This document shows positions 34,317 to 43,550 of a stretch of DNA of 64,000 bases, piece by piece. The translations under genes and the position numbers were made by a program. The first letter of the stretch is position 1. Each line of letters begins with the position of its first letter. The stretch lies in contig CAVZIJ010000003.1 of assembly GCA_963775335.1 (NCBI GenBank), forward strand, positions 1,302,001-1,366,000, in the 5' to 3' direction. The stretch comes from CAVQCX01 sp963775335. GTDB lineage: Bacteria; Pseudomonadota; Gammaproteobacteria; Chromatiales; Chromatiaceae. The notes under the pieces are model-generated. The model was not told where the DNA came from and ran no database searches. It was given only the letters and a program-made list of their open reading frames with translations.

Positions 34317-36656
34317 TTGGAATTCGATAACCTCACCTCCGCCGCGATCGTCTGTGCGGCGGTCACCCTTTTGGTACTGGAGCGGGCGTCTCCCTGCCGA
34401 CGCGCGGCGGCCCCCATCCGGTACCGCTGGGGCACCAACCTAGGCCTGCTGCTGCTGGGCAGCATCACGGTCTCCGCCTTGTTTCCGGCCAGCGTCCTGG
34501 CGATTGCCGCCGAGGTGCACGGCGGGTTGATACAGCGCTTGCAGCTCCCGCCGGTGGTGGAGGGGGTATTGGTGTTCCTGCTGCTGGACGCCTGGCGGTA
34601 CTGGGAGCACCGTATCCTTCACGAGGTACCGCTGCTGTGGCGGGCCCACTTGGTGCATCACAGCGATACAGCCCTGGATGTCACCACCTCGGAACGCCAT
34701 CACCCGCTGGAATCCATCCTCGTCACCTGCACCAGCCTGCTGCTGGTGTTCTCCCTTGGATTCTCGGCCCAGGCGTTAGCCGTTTATCTGGCGGTGGCCA
34801 TGCTCTCCTCCCTGGTTACCCATGCCAATATCCGGTTGCCGGAGAACATCGACCGACGCCTGCGACTGTGCCTCGTCACGCCCTCTGTGCATGCCTTTCA
34901 TCACTCGGCTTACCAGCCACAAACCGACAGCAACTACGGCGCGGTACTCACGGTGTGGGACCGCCTGTTCGGTACCTACACGGACCCGGCGCAGTCGCGT
35001 ATCTTCCATTTCGGTCTGACCTATTTTCACCGGCCGTTCGATACGACCCTGGCGCCCGTGCTGTTACAGCCATTCGAATACCGTCGCGGCATAAGCGACC
35101 GCGTCCGGGGTGACAGCACGCCTGCGGCAGAGTCCGCTATTCCCCTCAGCGCCGCGTGGCGAGGGGCCTTCCGCCAGCTCTTGCCCGGCCTGACGCTGGC
35201 GCTGGTGGCCTTGTGGCCCACCGGCCTCAGCCTCGCCCGGGTTTGGACGCATGGGGAGCCGTACCAATACGCCTGGCTGGTGCTGCCGATGTTTCTCTAC
35301 GTTGTGGGCTGGTACCACCGGGACCGGATTCTGGCCATGACGCCCCACCCGGATCTCCTCGGGTTGAAGGTAATCCTGGGTGCACTACTTATCTGGTGCG
35401 CTGCCTATGTCGCCGATCTCCAACTTGGCCAGCACATTGCGTTCGTGCTCGTTCTCCAAGGTGTTGCACTGAGCGCACTGGGCCGAAACCTGTATCGGCG
35501 GTTGTTCCCCATCGTGGCGATGCTGTTCATGCTGATCCCTTGCGGTGACCTGTTGCAACCGCTGCTTCGCGAGCTGACCGTAAAGTGGATCGAGTGGTTT
35601 GCGCTCGCAATGGATCTGCCTCACCGCATTGACGGTTTTATGGCCTATGTCGACGGTCGCCGCTATGTGGTCATCGACCCCTGCTCCGGTCTGACCTTCG
35701 TCACCCTAGGCGGCTTTCTGGGCTACAGCTTCGGTGTGCTGCTATTCCGATCATTCGCCAAGGTCCTGGCATTAGGCGCGCTGGGAGCCGCGCTTGGCGT
35801 GGCCAGCAACGCGCTACGCGTCTGGCTGATCGTGGGAATCGACTGGCTACGGGGCTCGCAATTGGATTTGGACGCCCATAAGAACCTGCAATGGGTAGGG
35901 CTGCTGATCGGGCTCGGGTTACTGTTCTTCCTCACTGCGCGACTGGCGCAAGACCCTGCGCCGGAGGACCCTCCCCAACCGGAACCGGCGCCTGAGCCAC
36001 GCAAGGCCGCCGCCCGGTTTGCGCCGTTGCTGACCGGCCTGCTCGTGCTGCTGGTCGTCGTCCCGGTCCAATGGTTGGGCGCGCGGACAGTCGATGCCGA
36101 AGCGGACGAGCCGCTCCGGAAGATGGTCGACCTATACCCGCAAAGCTCGTGGCTGGGAAACGCGGAGACAACAGCAGGGCGAGCCCTACTGATCCCCTAC
36201 AGAGCCGACCTGGACATCGTGCTCATCGAGCCAGGTACACTCGGTCGGGTGGATGGCACGCTCATGGACCCGCCCGAGAAAGACATCTGGCGGAACGCGG
36301 CCACGACTCTCTATCGCGATTGTCCCACGGACGACTGCATCCGGTTTCTGCACAAAACATGGCGGCGCAAAGACTCAGACGACGAGCGGCATACCCTCTA
36401 CGTCTATTACGTCGGTGCCAAGGTTACCGACTCGTTGCTTGTCTATCGGCTGGCCACGGGCTGGAACCGGCTCACCGATGCGGGAGAAGCGAGCGGCCTG
36501 GTCGGTTTCAGGGTGGCGGGCCATTTGCCAGGCCCGCACGTCCTGTCCCGGATATTCCAGCACTTCAGGGCAGCCCTGGGCGGCGCGCAACATGGCGTGG
36601 CGCTCCCCGCCGCGGACGCAGAGCCGGTAGTGACGAAACCCCGAGCGCCGAGCTGA
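34317..36656 (+). CDS. Fatty acid hydroxylase-exosortase-EpsI fusion protein
   Basis: About 779 residues in three parts. Residues 1-250: sterol desaturase/fatty acid hydroxylase membrane domain with the full histidine clusters (WEHRILH, WRAHLVHHSD, ERHHPLE, HAFHHSAYQPQTDSNYG) and WDRLFGTYTDP. Residues about 320-545: exosortase with catalytic Cys456 (VVIDPCSGLTF), Arg501 (NALRVWLIV) and His521 (DAHKNLQWVG). Residues about 570-750: EpsI-like periplasmic domain (PQSSWLGN and YVYYVGAKVTDSLL). The first usable start is TTG at 34317; the frame is open back to the TAG of the mini-substrate gene. It would cut and possibly lipid-modify the upstream substrate. Confidence 0.85.
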   Translation: MEFDNLTSAAIVCAAVTLLVLERASPCRRAAAPIRYRWGTNLGLLLLGSITVSALFPASVLAIAAEVHGGLIQRLQLPPVVEGVLVFLLLDAWRYWEHRILHEVPLLWRAHLVHHSDTALDVTTSERHHPLESILVTCTSLLLVFSLGFSAQALAVYLAVAMLSSLVTHANIRLPENIDRRLRLCLVTPSVHAFHHSAYQPQTDSNYGAVLTVWDRLFGTYTDPAQSRIFHFGLTYFHRPFDTTLAPVLLQPFEYRRGISDRVRGDSTPAAESAIPLSAAWRGAFRQLLPGLTLALVALWPTGLSLARVWTHGEPYQYAWLVLPMFLYVVGWYHRDRILAMTPHPDLLGLKVILGALLIWCAAYVADLQLGQHIAFVLVLQGVALSALGRNLYRRLFPIVAMLFMLIPCGDLLQPLLRELTVKWIEWFALAMDLPHRIDGFMAYVDGRRYVVIDPCSGLTFVTLGGFLGYSFGVLLFRSFAKVLALGALGAALGVASNALRVWLIVGIDWLRGSQLDLDAHKNLQWVGLLIGLGLLFFLTARLAQDPAPEDPPQPEPAPEPRKAAARFAPLLTGLLVLLVVVPVQWLGARTVDAEADEPLRKMVDLYPQSSWLGNAETTAGRALLIPYRADLDIVLIEPGTLGRVDGTLMDPPEKDIWRNAATTLYRDCPTDDCIRFLHKTWRRKDSDDERHTLYVYYVGAKVTDSLLVYRLATGWNRLTDAGEASGLVGFRVAGHLPGPHVLSRIFQHFRAALGGAQHGVALPAADAEPVVTKPRAPS

Positions 36657-36692
36657 ATCGGTTACGTAAGTGCCATTCCACCCGAGCCCCTG

Positions 36693-37307
36693 TCACCGAA
36701 AGCCCGAAGAACCGCCGCGCAGCAGCAGGTATCCGGTGAGCATGCCGCCGAGGTGAGCGAAGTGGGCAACGCCGTTCGCCGCTCCGGTGACCCCCGCCGT
36801 CAGCTCCACCAGGCCGTAGCCGATCACGAACCAGCGTGCCTTGATCGGCACTGGAACGAGGATCAGCATCAGGCGTACTTCCGGATACAGCATGCCGAAC
36901 GCGAGCAGCAGCCCGAACACGCCGCCGGAAGCCCCGATGACGGGGTAGGCGGCACCACCGCGGGCGAGGACCACCTCCGCCACCGCCAGGTGCACGAGCG
37001 CTGCGCCCATGACGCACGTGAAGTAGAAGAAGGCGAATCGCGATGAGCCCCAACGCCGCTCCAGGGGCGCCCCGAACAGCCAGAGCGCGTACATGTTCAG
37101 CAGCAGGTGCAGCGGGCTGCCGTGCAGAAAGGCATAGGTGAGGATCTGCCAGGGATGGAAATAGGAGATGCTGTCCGGCCCGCCGCTCGCCAGGCCCAGG
37201 GGCCAGAGCGCGAGCCACTCGATGGGCGCTTGGCCCATGTTGAGCTCGCCCAGAAAGGCAAGCCCGCAAAGGACGAGAATTGCTGCAACGGCGGGGATGT
37301 CCCTCAC
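36693..37307 (-). CDS. Rhomboid family intramembrane serine protease
   Basis: About 204 residues and six hydrophobic segments. Catalytic Ser127 lies in VIGASGGVFG and His185 in AHFAHLGGML; the HLLLNMYALWLFGAPLE segment is the usual His-Asn region of helix 2. It has GTG as start without a strong ribosome site; internal starts are poor. It cleaves membrane proteins inside the bilayer; the substrate is unknown. It converges with the exosortase fusion gene. Exosortase substrates and rhomboid/rhombosortase substrates share a C-terminal helix layout, but functional linkage here is speculation. Confidence 0.88.
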   Translation of the reverse strand: MRDIPAVAAILVLCGLAFLGELNMGQAPIEWLALWPLGLASGGPDSISYFHPWQILTYAFLHGSPLHLLLNMYALWLFGAPLERRWGSSRFAFFYFTCVMGAALVHLAVAEVVLARGGAAYPVIGASGGVFGLLLAFGMLYPEVRLMLILVPVPIKARWFVIGYGLVELTAGVTGAANGVAHFAHLGGMLTGYLLLRGGSSGFR

Positions 37308-37362
37308 GAGCGCGGACCAGAAACGGGTCGGAGTGCTCGGTCAGGCACTGGCGCGCGTCCGC

Positions 37363-38373
37363 TCAGCCTGGCTTCTCCCGGTGACCCCCGAACCCGTAGC
37401 GCATGGCGGAGAGCACCTTGTCGGCGAAATCGGCCTCGCCGCGGGAGGCGAAGCGGTCGAAGAGCGCCGCGGCCAGCACGGGGGCCGGGGTCCCGGTCTC
37501 CACCGCGGCCATCGTGGTCCAGCGGCCCTCCCCCGAGTCCGACACGCGACCGGTGAAGGCGCCCAGGGCCGGATCGCCGTGCAGCGCCTCGGCGGTGAGG
37601 TCCAGCAGCCAGGAGGCGATTACGGTGCCGCGTCTCCAGACTTCGGCGACCTGCGCCAGGTCGATGTCATAGCGAAAGTCGGCCGGGTCGGCGAGCGGTG
37701 CCGTCTCCGCGTCCGAGCGGGATACCGTCTTGCCGACGCCGGCGTTGCGCAGGATGTTCAGGCCCTCCGCATAGGCGGCCATCAGCCCATACTCGATCCC
37801 GTTGTGGACCATCTTAACGAAATGTCCTGCGCCGACCGGGCCGCAGTGCAGCCAGCCCTGCTCCGCAGGGGTCGGCTCGCCCCTGAGCCCCGGGGTGCGG
37901 GGCTCGCTGAATCCCGGGGCCAGGGCGCGAAACACCGGCTCCAGGTGCGCCACCGCTTCGATGTCGCCGCCGATCATCAAGCAGTATCCCCGCTCGAGGC
38001 CCCAGACGCCGCCGCTGGTACCCACGTCGACATAATGGATGCCGCGCGACGCCACCCGACCTGCGCGCCGGATGTCTTCCTTGTAGTGGCTGTTGCCACC
38101 GTCGATCAGGATGTCGCCGGACGCCAACTTCTCCGAAAGCTGGTCCACCAAGTCGTCGACCACGGCGGCGGGGACCATGAGCCAAAGCGCCCGCGGTGCT
38201 TCCAGCTGCGCCAACAGCTCGTCAAGACTGCGTGCCCCCTGCGCGCCCGCCTGCTCCAGGACGCCGACCGCCTGCTCGGAACGGTCGTACACGACGCACC
38301 GATGACCCGCCGCCAGCAGGCGCTGCGTCATGTTGGCGCCCATCCGTCCCAAGCCGATCATTCCGATCTGCAT
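37363..38373 (-). CDS. gnd: 6-phosphogluconate dehydrogenase, decarboxylating
   Basis: A 336-residue short-form enzyme (about 300-340 residues, NAD-preferring group in other bacteria). Rossmann motif IGLGRMGANM at residue 6; LIDGGNSHYKED; DVGTSGGVWG; and GHFVKMVHNGIEYG with the catalytic Lys. It converts 6-phosphogluconate to ribulose 5-phosphate and CO2. AAGGAGGG precedes the ATG. It leads a group of stress- and carbohydrate-related genes; a GH15 glucoamylase lies nearby on the other strand, an association seen in other genomes. Confidence 0.93.
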   Translation of the reverse strand: MQIGMIGLGRMGANMTQRLLAAGHRCVVYDRSEQAVGVLEQAGAQGARSLDELLAQLEAPRALWLMVPAAVVDDLVDQLSEKLASGDILIDGGNSHYKEDIRRAGRVASRGIHYVDVGTSGGVWGLERGYCLMIGGDIEAVAHLEPVFRALAPGFSEPRTPGLRGEPTPAEQGWLHCGPVGAGHFVKMVHNGIEYGLMAAYAEGLNILRNAGVGKTVSRSDAETAPLADPADFRYDIDLAQVAEVWRRGTVIASWLLDLTAEALHGDPALGAFTGRVSDSGEGRWTTMAAVETGTPAPVLAAALFDRFASRGEADFADKVLSAMRYGFGGHREKPG

Positions 38374-38472
38374 CCGCGCCCTCCTTCGTCCGGACCCATG
38401 ATGGGAAGCCCGAAGACAGTGTCAGACCGCCCGGCAGGGTCACAGGCCAAGCCCGGGCCGCCATGGCGCCGC

Positions 38473-38757
38473 TCAGCCATCCGCACCTCCGTCGCGAGGC
38501 CAGCTGCGCCGTTCCAGCACCCGGTACTCCCCGTCGACAATCACCGAGCCTTGCGATGGCGCGCCCGTACGTGCCAGGCGCCGTTTCAGCCACCAGATCC
38601 GCGCCGCCAGGCCGAGGCCGGCCACGACACCCAGGCCGAGTATTACCATACCGAAGGCCAGCCCCAAGGCGATCAGGAGCACCGCGAAGATCCCCGCGAG
38701 GATCCGCTCGGGCCAGCCGATCGGGATACTGCTGCTGGTGAATATCCGGTTCTGCAT
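38473..38757 (-). CDS. Small membrane protein, unrecognised
   Basis: A 94-residue protein with two closely spaced hydrophobic helices (ILAGIFAVLLIALGLAFGMVI and GLGVVAGLGLAARIW) and a short hydrophilic C-terminal tail with VIVDGEYRVLERR. It lies 99 bases upstream of gnd on the same strand and could be co-transcribed. No known family is evident. Confidence 0.6.
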   Translation of the reverse strand: MQNRIFTSSSIPIGWPERILAGIFAVLLIALGLAFGMVILGLGVVAGLGLAARIWWLKRRLARTGAPSQGSVIVDGEYRVLERRSWPRDGGADG

Positions 38758-39225
38758 CGTTTCTGCCTCCCTATTGGGCGCGTGCTGTGGGAGATTCGGT
38801 CCCTGTCCGGATCGCCCTGGATCGATCCTGAATGGCGCGCCTGCACCGTGCGGCTCGTCACGCGACCGCGCTGGGGGGACCGCCTGCCGTTCCGAGCCGG
38901 TCTACCTCCCCGAGACACACTCAGGATCTGTTGGTTCCTGGCCGATTGAAGTCCAGTCGCTCCAGCAAGGAGAATACAGGCTTCGGCATTCGGCCGTTTC
39001 CCCTGCGCGTCCGGCCCGTGGAGACCCCCTCACACTCCCAGGAGCACCTGCGACGCTTGGCAAGACCCGCCATGGGCCAGGCCGAGACCCCCGGGCAAAG
39101 ATCCCTGCGAGCTGCGAGTCGAGTCATGATTATTGGACATACGGTATCGTGAAGCCCGCCCGTGCCAAAGAGTCTGTTGCCATGCAGGCTCGACGACAGC
39201 CCTTTCGACCGAGAGGATCGATCCC
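38758..39225. other. Divergent intergenic region
   Basis: About 470 bases between the leftward small membrane protein and the rightward DUF3096 gene. No gene seen. An AT-richer patch at 39124-39150 (ATGATTATTGGACATACGG) may hold the rightward promoter. Confidence 0.4.
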
Positions 39226-39375
39226 ATGGACATCATGTTGATTCCGCCCCTCATCTCCCTCCTTTCAGGCATCGCCATCCTGATCTGGCCGCGGCTGCTG
39301 AACTATATCGTAGCCTTCTACCTGATCCTGTTCGGCCTGGTCGGACTGTTGACCTCGCTGCGGCTGGGATCCTGA
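39226..39375 (+). CDS. DUF3096 family small membrane protein
   Basis: A 49-residue, two-helix protein, MDIMLIPPLISLLSGIAILI then WPRLLNYIVAFYLILFGLVGL. The PRLLNY(I/L)VAxYLIxxGLxGL pattern is that of DUF3096. GAGAGGATC precedes the ATG. Function unknown; similar short proteins occur next to stress and envelope genes, as here. Confidence 0.8.
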   Translation: MDIMLIPPLISLLSGIAILIWPRLLNYIVAFYLILFGLVGLLTSLRLGS

Positions 39376-39446
39376 CCCCGGGGCGCCCCGGGAAGTCGCC
39401 ACCCTGTTGAGTATGGGCTGCCAGATGCAGCGCAGGCCGGGCCCCC

Positions 39447-40151
39447 ATGAGCGGGCTTGAGCAGATCCTGGCCGAGGCCGCTCCCCGGTTACACCAGTAC
39501 GGCTATCCCGCGCTGGCCGTCGCTGTGCTCGTGGAGGGCGCCGGGATACCCGCCCCGGGCGGCATCCTGATGAGCGGGGCGGCGCTGCTGGCAGGCCAGG
39601 GCCGGATGAGCCTGGCCGGCGTCCTGGCAACCGCCTGGATCGCAGCGGTGGCCGGCGACAACCTCGGCTATTGGATTGGCCGGGCGGGTGGGCGGCGGCT
39701 GTTGCTGCGCGCCGGAGTAAGCCCGGAGCGGCTGACCCGTTTCGAGGCATTCTTCACGCGTTTCGGGCCCTGGCTGCTCCTCATCGGGCGCTTCTTCGAC
39801 GGGCCTCGGCAGCTCGACGGCCTGGTGGCCGGCAGCGCCCGTATGCCCTGGCCGCGGTTCTTCCTCGCGGACCTCGCCGGCTCGGCCCTCTGGGTGGGCA
39901 CCTGGGTCATCGGGTTGTACGCGCTCGACCGGCATGCCAAGACGCTTCACCGCTGGCTGGAGCACATCAACCCCTGGGTCGCTGGCGCGAGTCTCTGCGC
40001 ACTGGTCGTCGCCCTCTATCTGCTGTTGCGGCGGAACACATCGGCCAAAGGGGCGGTCCATGGGAACGAGACGGCGCCTGGCCCGCGACCATCGGTGGAC
40101 GCCGAGGACGCGGACGGCCGGCGCCGGGATACTTCAAGGAGGCCAACATGA
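39447..40151 (+). CDS. DedA family membrane protein
   Basis: A 234-residue protein with the DedA/SNARE-associated domain: a re-entrant E-PGG segment (VEGAGIPAPGGILMSGAALL), GDNLGYWIGRAGGRRLL, and the Arg-rich FFTRFGPWLLLIGRFFDGPRQ motif. The family has undecaprenyl-phosphate or phospholipid flippase roles and supports envelope homeostasis. A 35-residue hydrophilic tail follows the last helix. Its stop overlaps the start of the Hsp20 gene by four bases (ATGA). Confidence 0.9.
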   Translation: MSGLEQILAEAAPRLHQYGYPALAVAVLVEGAGIPAPGGILMSGAALLAGQGRMSLAGVLATAWIAAVAGDNLGYWIGRAGGRRLLLRAGVSPERLTRFEAFFTRFGPWLLLIGRFFDGPRQLDGLVAGSARMPWPRFFLADLAGSALWVGTWVIGLYALDRHAKTLHRWLEHINPWVAGASLCALVVALYLLLRRNTSAKGAVHGNETAPGPRPSVDAEDADGRRRDTSRRPT

Positions 40152-40726
40152 ACAAGCCCATGCTGAAACGCGGTCTGATCGCCACTGCGCTCCTGGCCCT
40201 GACCGGCGCCCTGGCCGCCCAGACCTACTACACTCACGAGCTGGCACGCCGGGTGGCCGACACCCAGTCCGACGCCCCGCCGAGCAGCTGGTCCTCACCA
40301 TTCGACAACCGCAGCGATCCCTGGAGCGCCATGGAGCGTGACATGGCGCGGATGGAGGCCGAGATGGACCGGATGTTCGACCAGGCATTCGTCGATATCC
40401 ACTCGACGACGTTCGGCGGCTCCGCCCAGGGAGCGAAGGTCAGCCTGCAGGAGCGGGGCGACAAGTATGTCGTCGAGGCCAAGATCCCCGGAGCCAAGGA
40501 AGGGGACATCAACGTCAGTCTGAACGGGCGGCTGCTCAGCATCTCGTCCCGGACCCAGGGCAGCGAGCGCGAGACCAGCGACAAGAACCAGGTCATGCGG
40601 CAGGCGCATTACGCGAGCAGCTTCGAGCAGGCGTTCACCCTGCCCGGCCCGGTCAATACGGCCGGTATGCATACGCAGTTCGACGATGGGGTCCTGACGG
40701 TGACCATCCCGAAGGCCGCCTCCTGA
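40148..40726 (+). CDS. Hsp20/alpha-crystallin family protein with signal anchor
   Basis: A 192-residue protein. The N-terminus (LKRGLIATALLALTGALAAQ) is a signal peptide or anchor, so this chaperone should act in the periplasm rather than the cytosol. The alpha-crystallin domain spans residues about 95-190: VSLQERGDKYVVEAKIPGA, INVSLNGRLLSISSR, FEQAFTLPGPVNTAGMHTQF and DGVLTVTIPKA. An amphipathic DMARMEAEMDRMFDQAF helix precedes it. AAGGAGG lies upstream and the start overlaps dedA, so the two are coupled. Confidence 0.88.
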   Translation: MNKPMLKRGLIATALLALTGALAAQTYYTHELARRVADTQSDAPPSSWSSPFDNRSDPWSAMERDMARMEAEMDRMFDQAFVDIHSTTFGGSAQGAKVSLQERGDKYVVEAKIPGAKEGDINVSLNGRLLSISSRTQGSERETSDKNQVMRQAHYASSFEQAFTLPGPVNTAGMHTQFDDGVLTVTIPKAAS

Positions 40727-40808
40727 CCGCTGGGCGCCACTCCGATCGCTTCGCAGGCCGGGCCCCCACCCCGAGCACTCGACGGAGCACACTCCAAGGA
40801 TCTTCGAC

Positions 40809-43163
40809 ATGAGTGCATCCGAGGCCCCGGGCGCCCCGGGCATCCCCCCGACCTGGTGCAGCAGCGACAAGGACCTGGTCGGCACTGCCATCGGGCCGGC
40901 AAGGCTCTGGTACACCCTGGGCCACGGCATCCTCAACGAGGTCTACTACCCACGCATCGACATCCCGCAGCTCCGCGACCTCGGCTTCATCGTGGCCGAC
41001 GGAGCGGGTTTCTGGGTCGAGGTCAAACGGCTGGAGGACCGAACGGTCGAGCTGCCGGCACCCGGCATCCCGCTTCCCCGGATCATCCATTGCCACCCGC
41101 GCTTCACGCTCAGCCTGCGCATCTGCCCGGACCCGGAGCGCGATGCCCTGCTGATCGACCTTTCGCTGGAGGGTGACGAGACCCTGCGTCCCTACCTCTT
41201 GCTGGCTCCCCGCCTGGGCGGCAGCGGCCATGAAAACCGGGCCTGGTCCACCCTGCATCGCGGGCGCACGCTGCTCTGGGCCGAGCAGGGCCCGTTCGGC
41301 CTCGCGCTCGCCGCCGCCAACGAGACGTTCGGGGACGCCCTGGCCCGAACCTCGGTGGGATACGCGGGCCGCAGCGACATCTGGCAGGACTTCGCCGTGA
41401 ACGGGAGCATGGATTGGACATACGCCGAGGCCGGCCCGGGCAATCTCGCTTTGGCCGGCGAGCTCGAGCGCCGCTGCCGCCTCGCCCTGGCCTTCGCCAC
41501 CTCCAAGGAGGCCGCCGCCACTCTGGCGACGGCCGCGCTGACCCAGCCGTTCGACCGATTGCTCGAGCAGCAGACCGGCGCCTGGGAGCGATGGCACCGG
41601 GAGCGCGAGGTACGCTGCCCCGCCCCGCCGCTGCCGCGCGATCTCGCGGCCCAGTACCGCACCTCCGCGATGGTGCTGAAATGCCATAGGGACAAGACCT
41701 TCGTGGGCGCGATGGTGGCCAGCCTCTCAGTGCCCTGGGGCAACAGCGGCGAAGAGCGCGGCGGCTACCATCTGGTGTGGCCGCGCGACCTGGTGGAATC
41801 CGCCACGGCGCTGCTGGCCTTGGGCGGCGAGGACGAGGCGCGCAACGTGCTGCGCTACCTGATCGCCACGCAGAACAACGACGGCCATTGGGAGCAGAAT
41901 CAGTGGCTCGGCGGCAAGCCATACTGGAGCGGCATCCAGCTCGACGAGGCAGCGTTTCCGGTGCTGCTCGCCGCGGCACTCGCCGAGCGCAGCTGCCTGG
42001 ACGGTATACCCGTGCGCGAGATGGTCCAGCGGGCGCTGGGCTTTCTCGTCCGAGAAGGACCCGCCAGTCCCCAGGATCGCTGGGAGGAGGACGCGGGCGT
42101 CAACACCTTTACGCTGGCCGTCTGCATCGCCGCGCTGAGCGCCGGCGCGCCCCTGCTGGGCGGCCCCGACGCCGATCTCGCCCTGGCGGTCGCGGATTTC
42201 TGGAACGCCCGTCTAGAGGATTGGACCCTGGCGCGGGACACGCTCCTGGCGCATCGCCACGGCATTGCCGGCTATTACGTGCGCGAGGCCCCGCCGGGGG
42301 TGATTGGGGACGAGTGCGCCCTGTGGCGGGCCCTGCAGATCAAGAACCGCAACGACGACGGGGCGGTCCCGGCCAACGAGCAGGTCGCCCTGGACTTCCT
42401 GCAGCTGGTGCGCCTGGGTCTGCGCCAGGCGGACAGCCCCGCGATGCGGGATACGGTGAAGCTGGCCGACGCCCTGCTGCAGGTCGAGACCCCCTGCGGG
42501 CCGGTCTGGCACCGCTACACCGGCGACGGCTACGGCGAGGGCCCCGACGGCAGCCCGTTCGACGGCACCGGGATCGGGCGCGGCTGGCCCCTGCTGACCG
42601 GCGAGCGCGGGCATTACGCCCTAGAGAGCGGAGAAGACGCGGTCCCTTATCTGGAGGCCATGGCGCGCATGGCCGGCAGCGGCGGGATGCTGCCCGAGCA
42701 GGTGTGGGACACGGCACCCCTGCCACGCAAGGGCCTGTTCCCCGGCCGGCCCACGGGCTCGGCCATGCCGCTGGCCTGGACCCACGGCGAGTTCGTCAAG
42801 CTCGCCGTCTCTCGCGGCCTGGGGCGATCCTTCGACCGCCTGGCCCAGGTATGGCGACGCTACCAGGGCAATCGGCCCGACCCGGACGCCTGGGTCTGGA
42901 CCGCAGGTGCACCCATCACCTCGGTCCCGAGCGACAAGGCGCTGCTCGTCGTGCTCACCCGCCCGGCCGAGCTGCACTTCGGGCTCGACGGCTGGCTCGA
43001 GCCGCGCGACCTCCACACCCAGCCCCTGGGCCTCGGGCTGCACGGCCTGCGCCTCGGTGCCAAGGAGCTGGCCGGCCACCGCTCCCTGGAGCTCACCTGG
43101 CGCTGGAGCGACGACGGGCAGTGGCTGGGCGAGGACTTCCAGGTCCGGATCGCATCGGGCTGA
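40809..43163 (+). CDS. Glycoside hydrolase family 15 protein (glucoamylase-type)
   Basis: A 784-residue protein without a signal peptide. N-terminal beta-sandwich (bacterial glucoamylase N-domain; WYTLGHGILNEVYYP) followed by the (alpha/alpha)6 barrel. Signatures: YHLVWPRDLVESATALLALG, DRWEEDAGVNTFT with a general-acid Glu at 426/427, and MPLAWTHGEFVKLAV with the base Glu661. It should release glucose from alpha-glucans such as starch, glycogen or isomalto-oligosaccharides. It lies 82 bases after the Hsp20 gene and near gnd. Confidence 0.92.
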   Translation: MSASEAPGAPGIPPTWCSSDKDLVGTAIGPARLWYTLGHGILNEVYYPRIDIPQLRDLGFIVADGAGFWVEVKRLEDRTVELPAPGIPLPRIIHCHPRFTLSLRICPDPERDALLIDLSLEGDETLRPYLLLAPRLGGSGHENRAWSTLHRGRTLLWAEQGPFGLALAAANETFGDALARTSVGYAGRSDIWQDFAVNGSMDWTYAEAGPGNLALAGELERRCRLALAFATSKEAAATLATAALTQPFDRLLEQQTGAWERWHREREVRCPAPPLPRDLAAQYRTSAMVLKCHRDKTFVGAMVASLSVPWGNSGEERGGYHLVWPRDLVESATALLALGGEDEARNVLRYLIATQNNDGHWEQNQWLGGKPYWSGIQLDEAAFPVLLAAALAERSCLDGIPVREMVQRALGFLVREGPASPQDRWEEDAGVNTFTLAVCIAALSAGAPLLGGPDADLALAVADFWNARLEDWTLARDTLLAHRHGIAGYYVREAPPGVIGDECALWRALQIKNRNDDGAVPANEQVALDFLQLVRLGLRQADSPAMRDTVKLADALLQVETPCGPVWHRYTGDGYGEGPDGSPFDGTGIGRGWPLLTGERGHYALESGEDAVPYLEAMARMAGSGGMLPEQVWDTAPLPRKGLFPGRPTGSAMPLAWTHGEFVKLAVSRGLGRSFDRLAQVWRRYQGNRPDPDAWVWTAGAPITSVPSDKALLVVLTRPAELHFGLDGWLEPRDLHTQPLGLGLHGLRLGAKELAGHRSLELTWRWSDDGQWLGEDFQVRIASG

Positions 43164-43189
43164 ACAACGCCGCCCTGACGGATGAACGC

Positions 43190-43300
43190 CTACTCCACTG
43201 GGAAATCGAAATAGGTCTCCGGAAACGGCTCGTCCTTCAGCGTGTAGTGCCACCATTCCTTGTCGTACTTGACGAATCCCGCCCCTGCTTGAGTGCGTGG
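43190..43300 (-). pseudogene. C-terminal remnant of a D-alanyl-D-alanine dipeptidase
   Basis: The minus strand reads GAGFVKYDKEWWHYTLKDEP then FPETYFDFPVE and stop: the conserved end of VanX/DdpX dipeptidases, including the Glu-Trp-Trp-His motif with zinc-binding His. Nothing upstream continues the domain, so only the last 35 or so codons survive. Confidence 0.7.
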
Positions 43301-43377
43301 GAGCCTAATGAGACACAACATAGCAACGCACCGCCGTTCGCGCCAACCTGACATCGGCAGAGCGCCGCCGGATCGAG

Positions 43378-43473
43378 GTAGGAGCGAGCTCCAGCTCGCG
43401 ACCTGAATGGCCCTCCTCGGTGGTCGCGACCTGAATGGCACGCTCTGGTCGCGACCTGGAGGTCGCTCCTACA
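43378..43473. repeat. Inverted pair of GTAGGAGCGAGCTCCAGCTC-type repeats
   Basis: GTAGGAGCGAGCTCCAGCTC begins at 43378 and its inverted relative (GGTCGCGACCTGGAGGTCGC then TCCTAC) ends at 43473, with TCGCGACCTGAATGGC units between them. The pair can fold into a long hairpin. A single arm recurs at 12280-12303. Confidence 0.7.
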
Positions 43474-43550
43474 AGACGCCGGGCGGTGATCGTCGGGTAG
43501 CAGATGTAGGTTGCGGCGCAGCCACTACCTGACACCTCGGCTCCCCGGGG

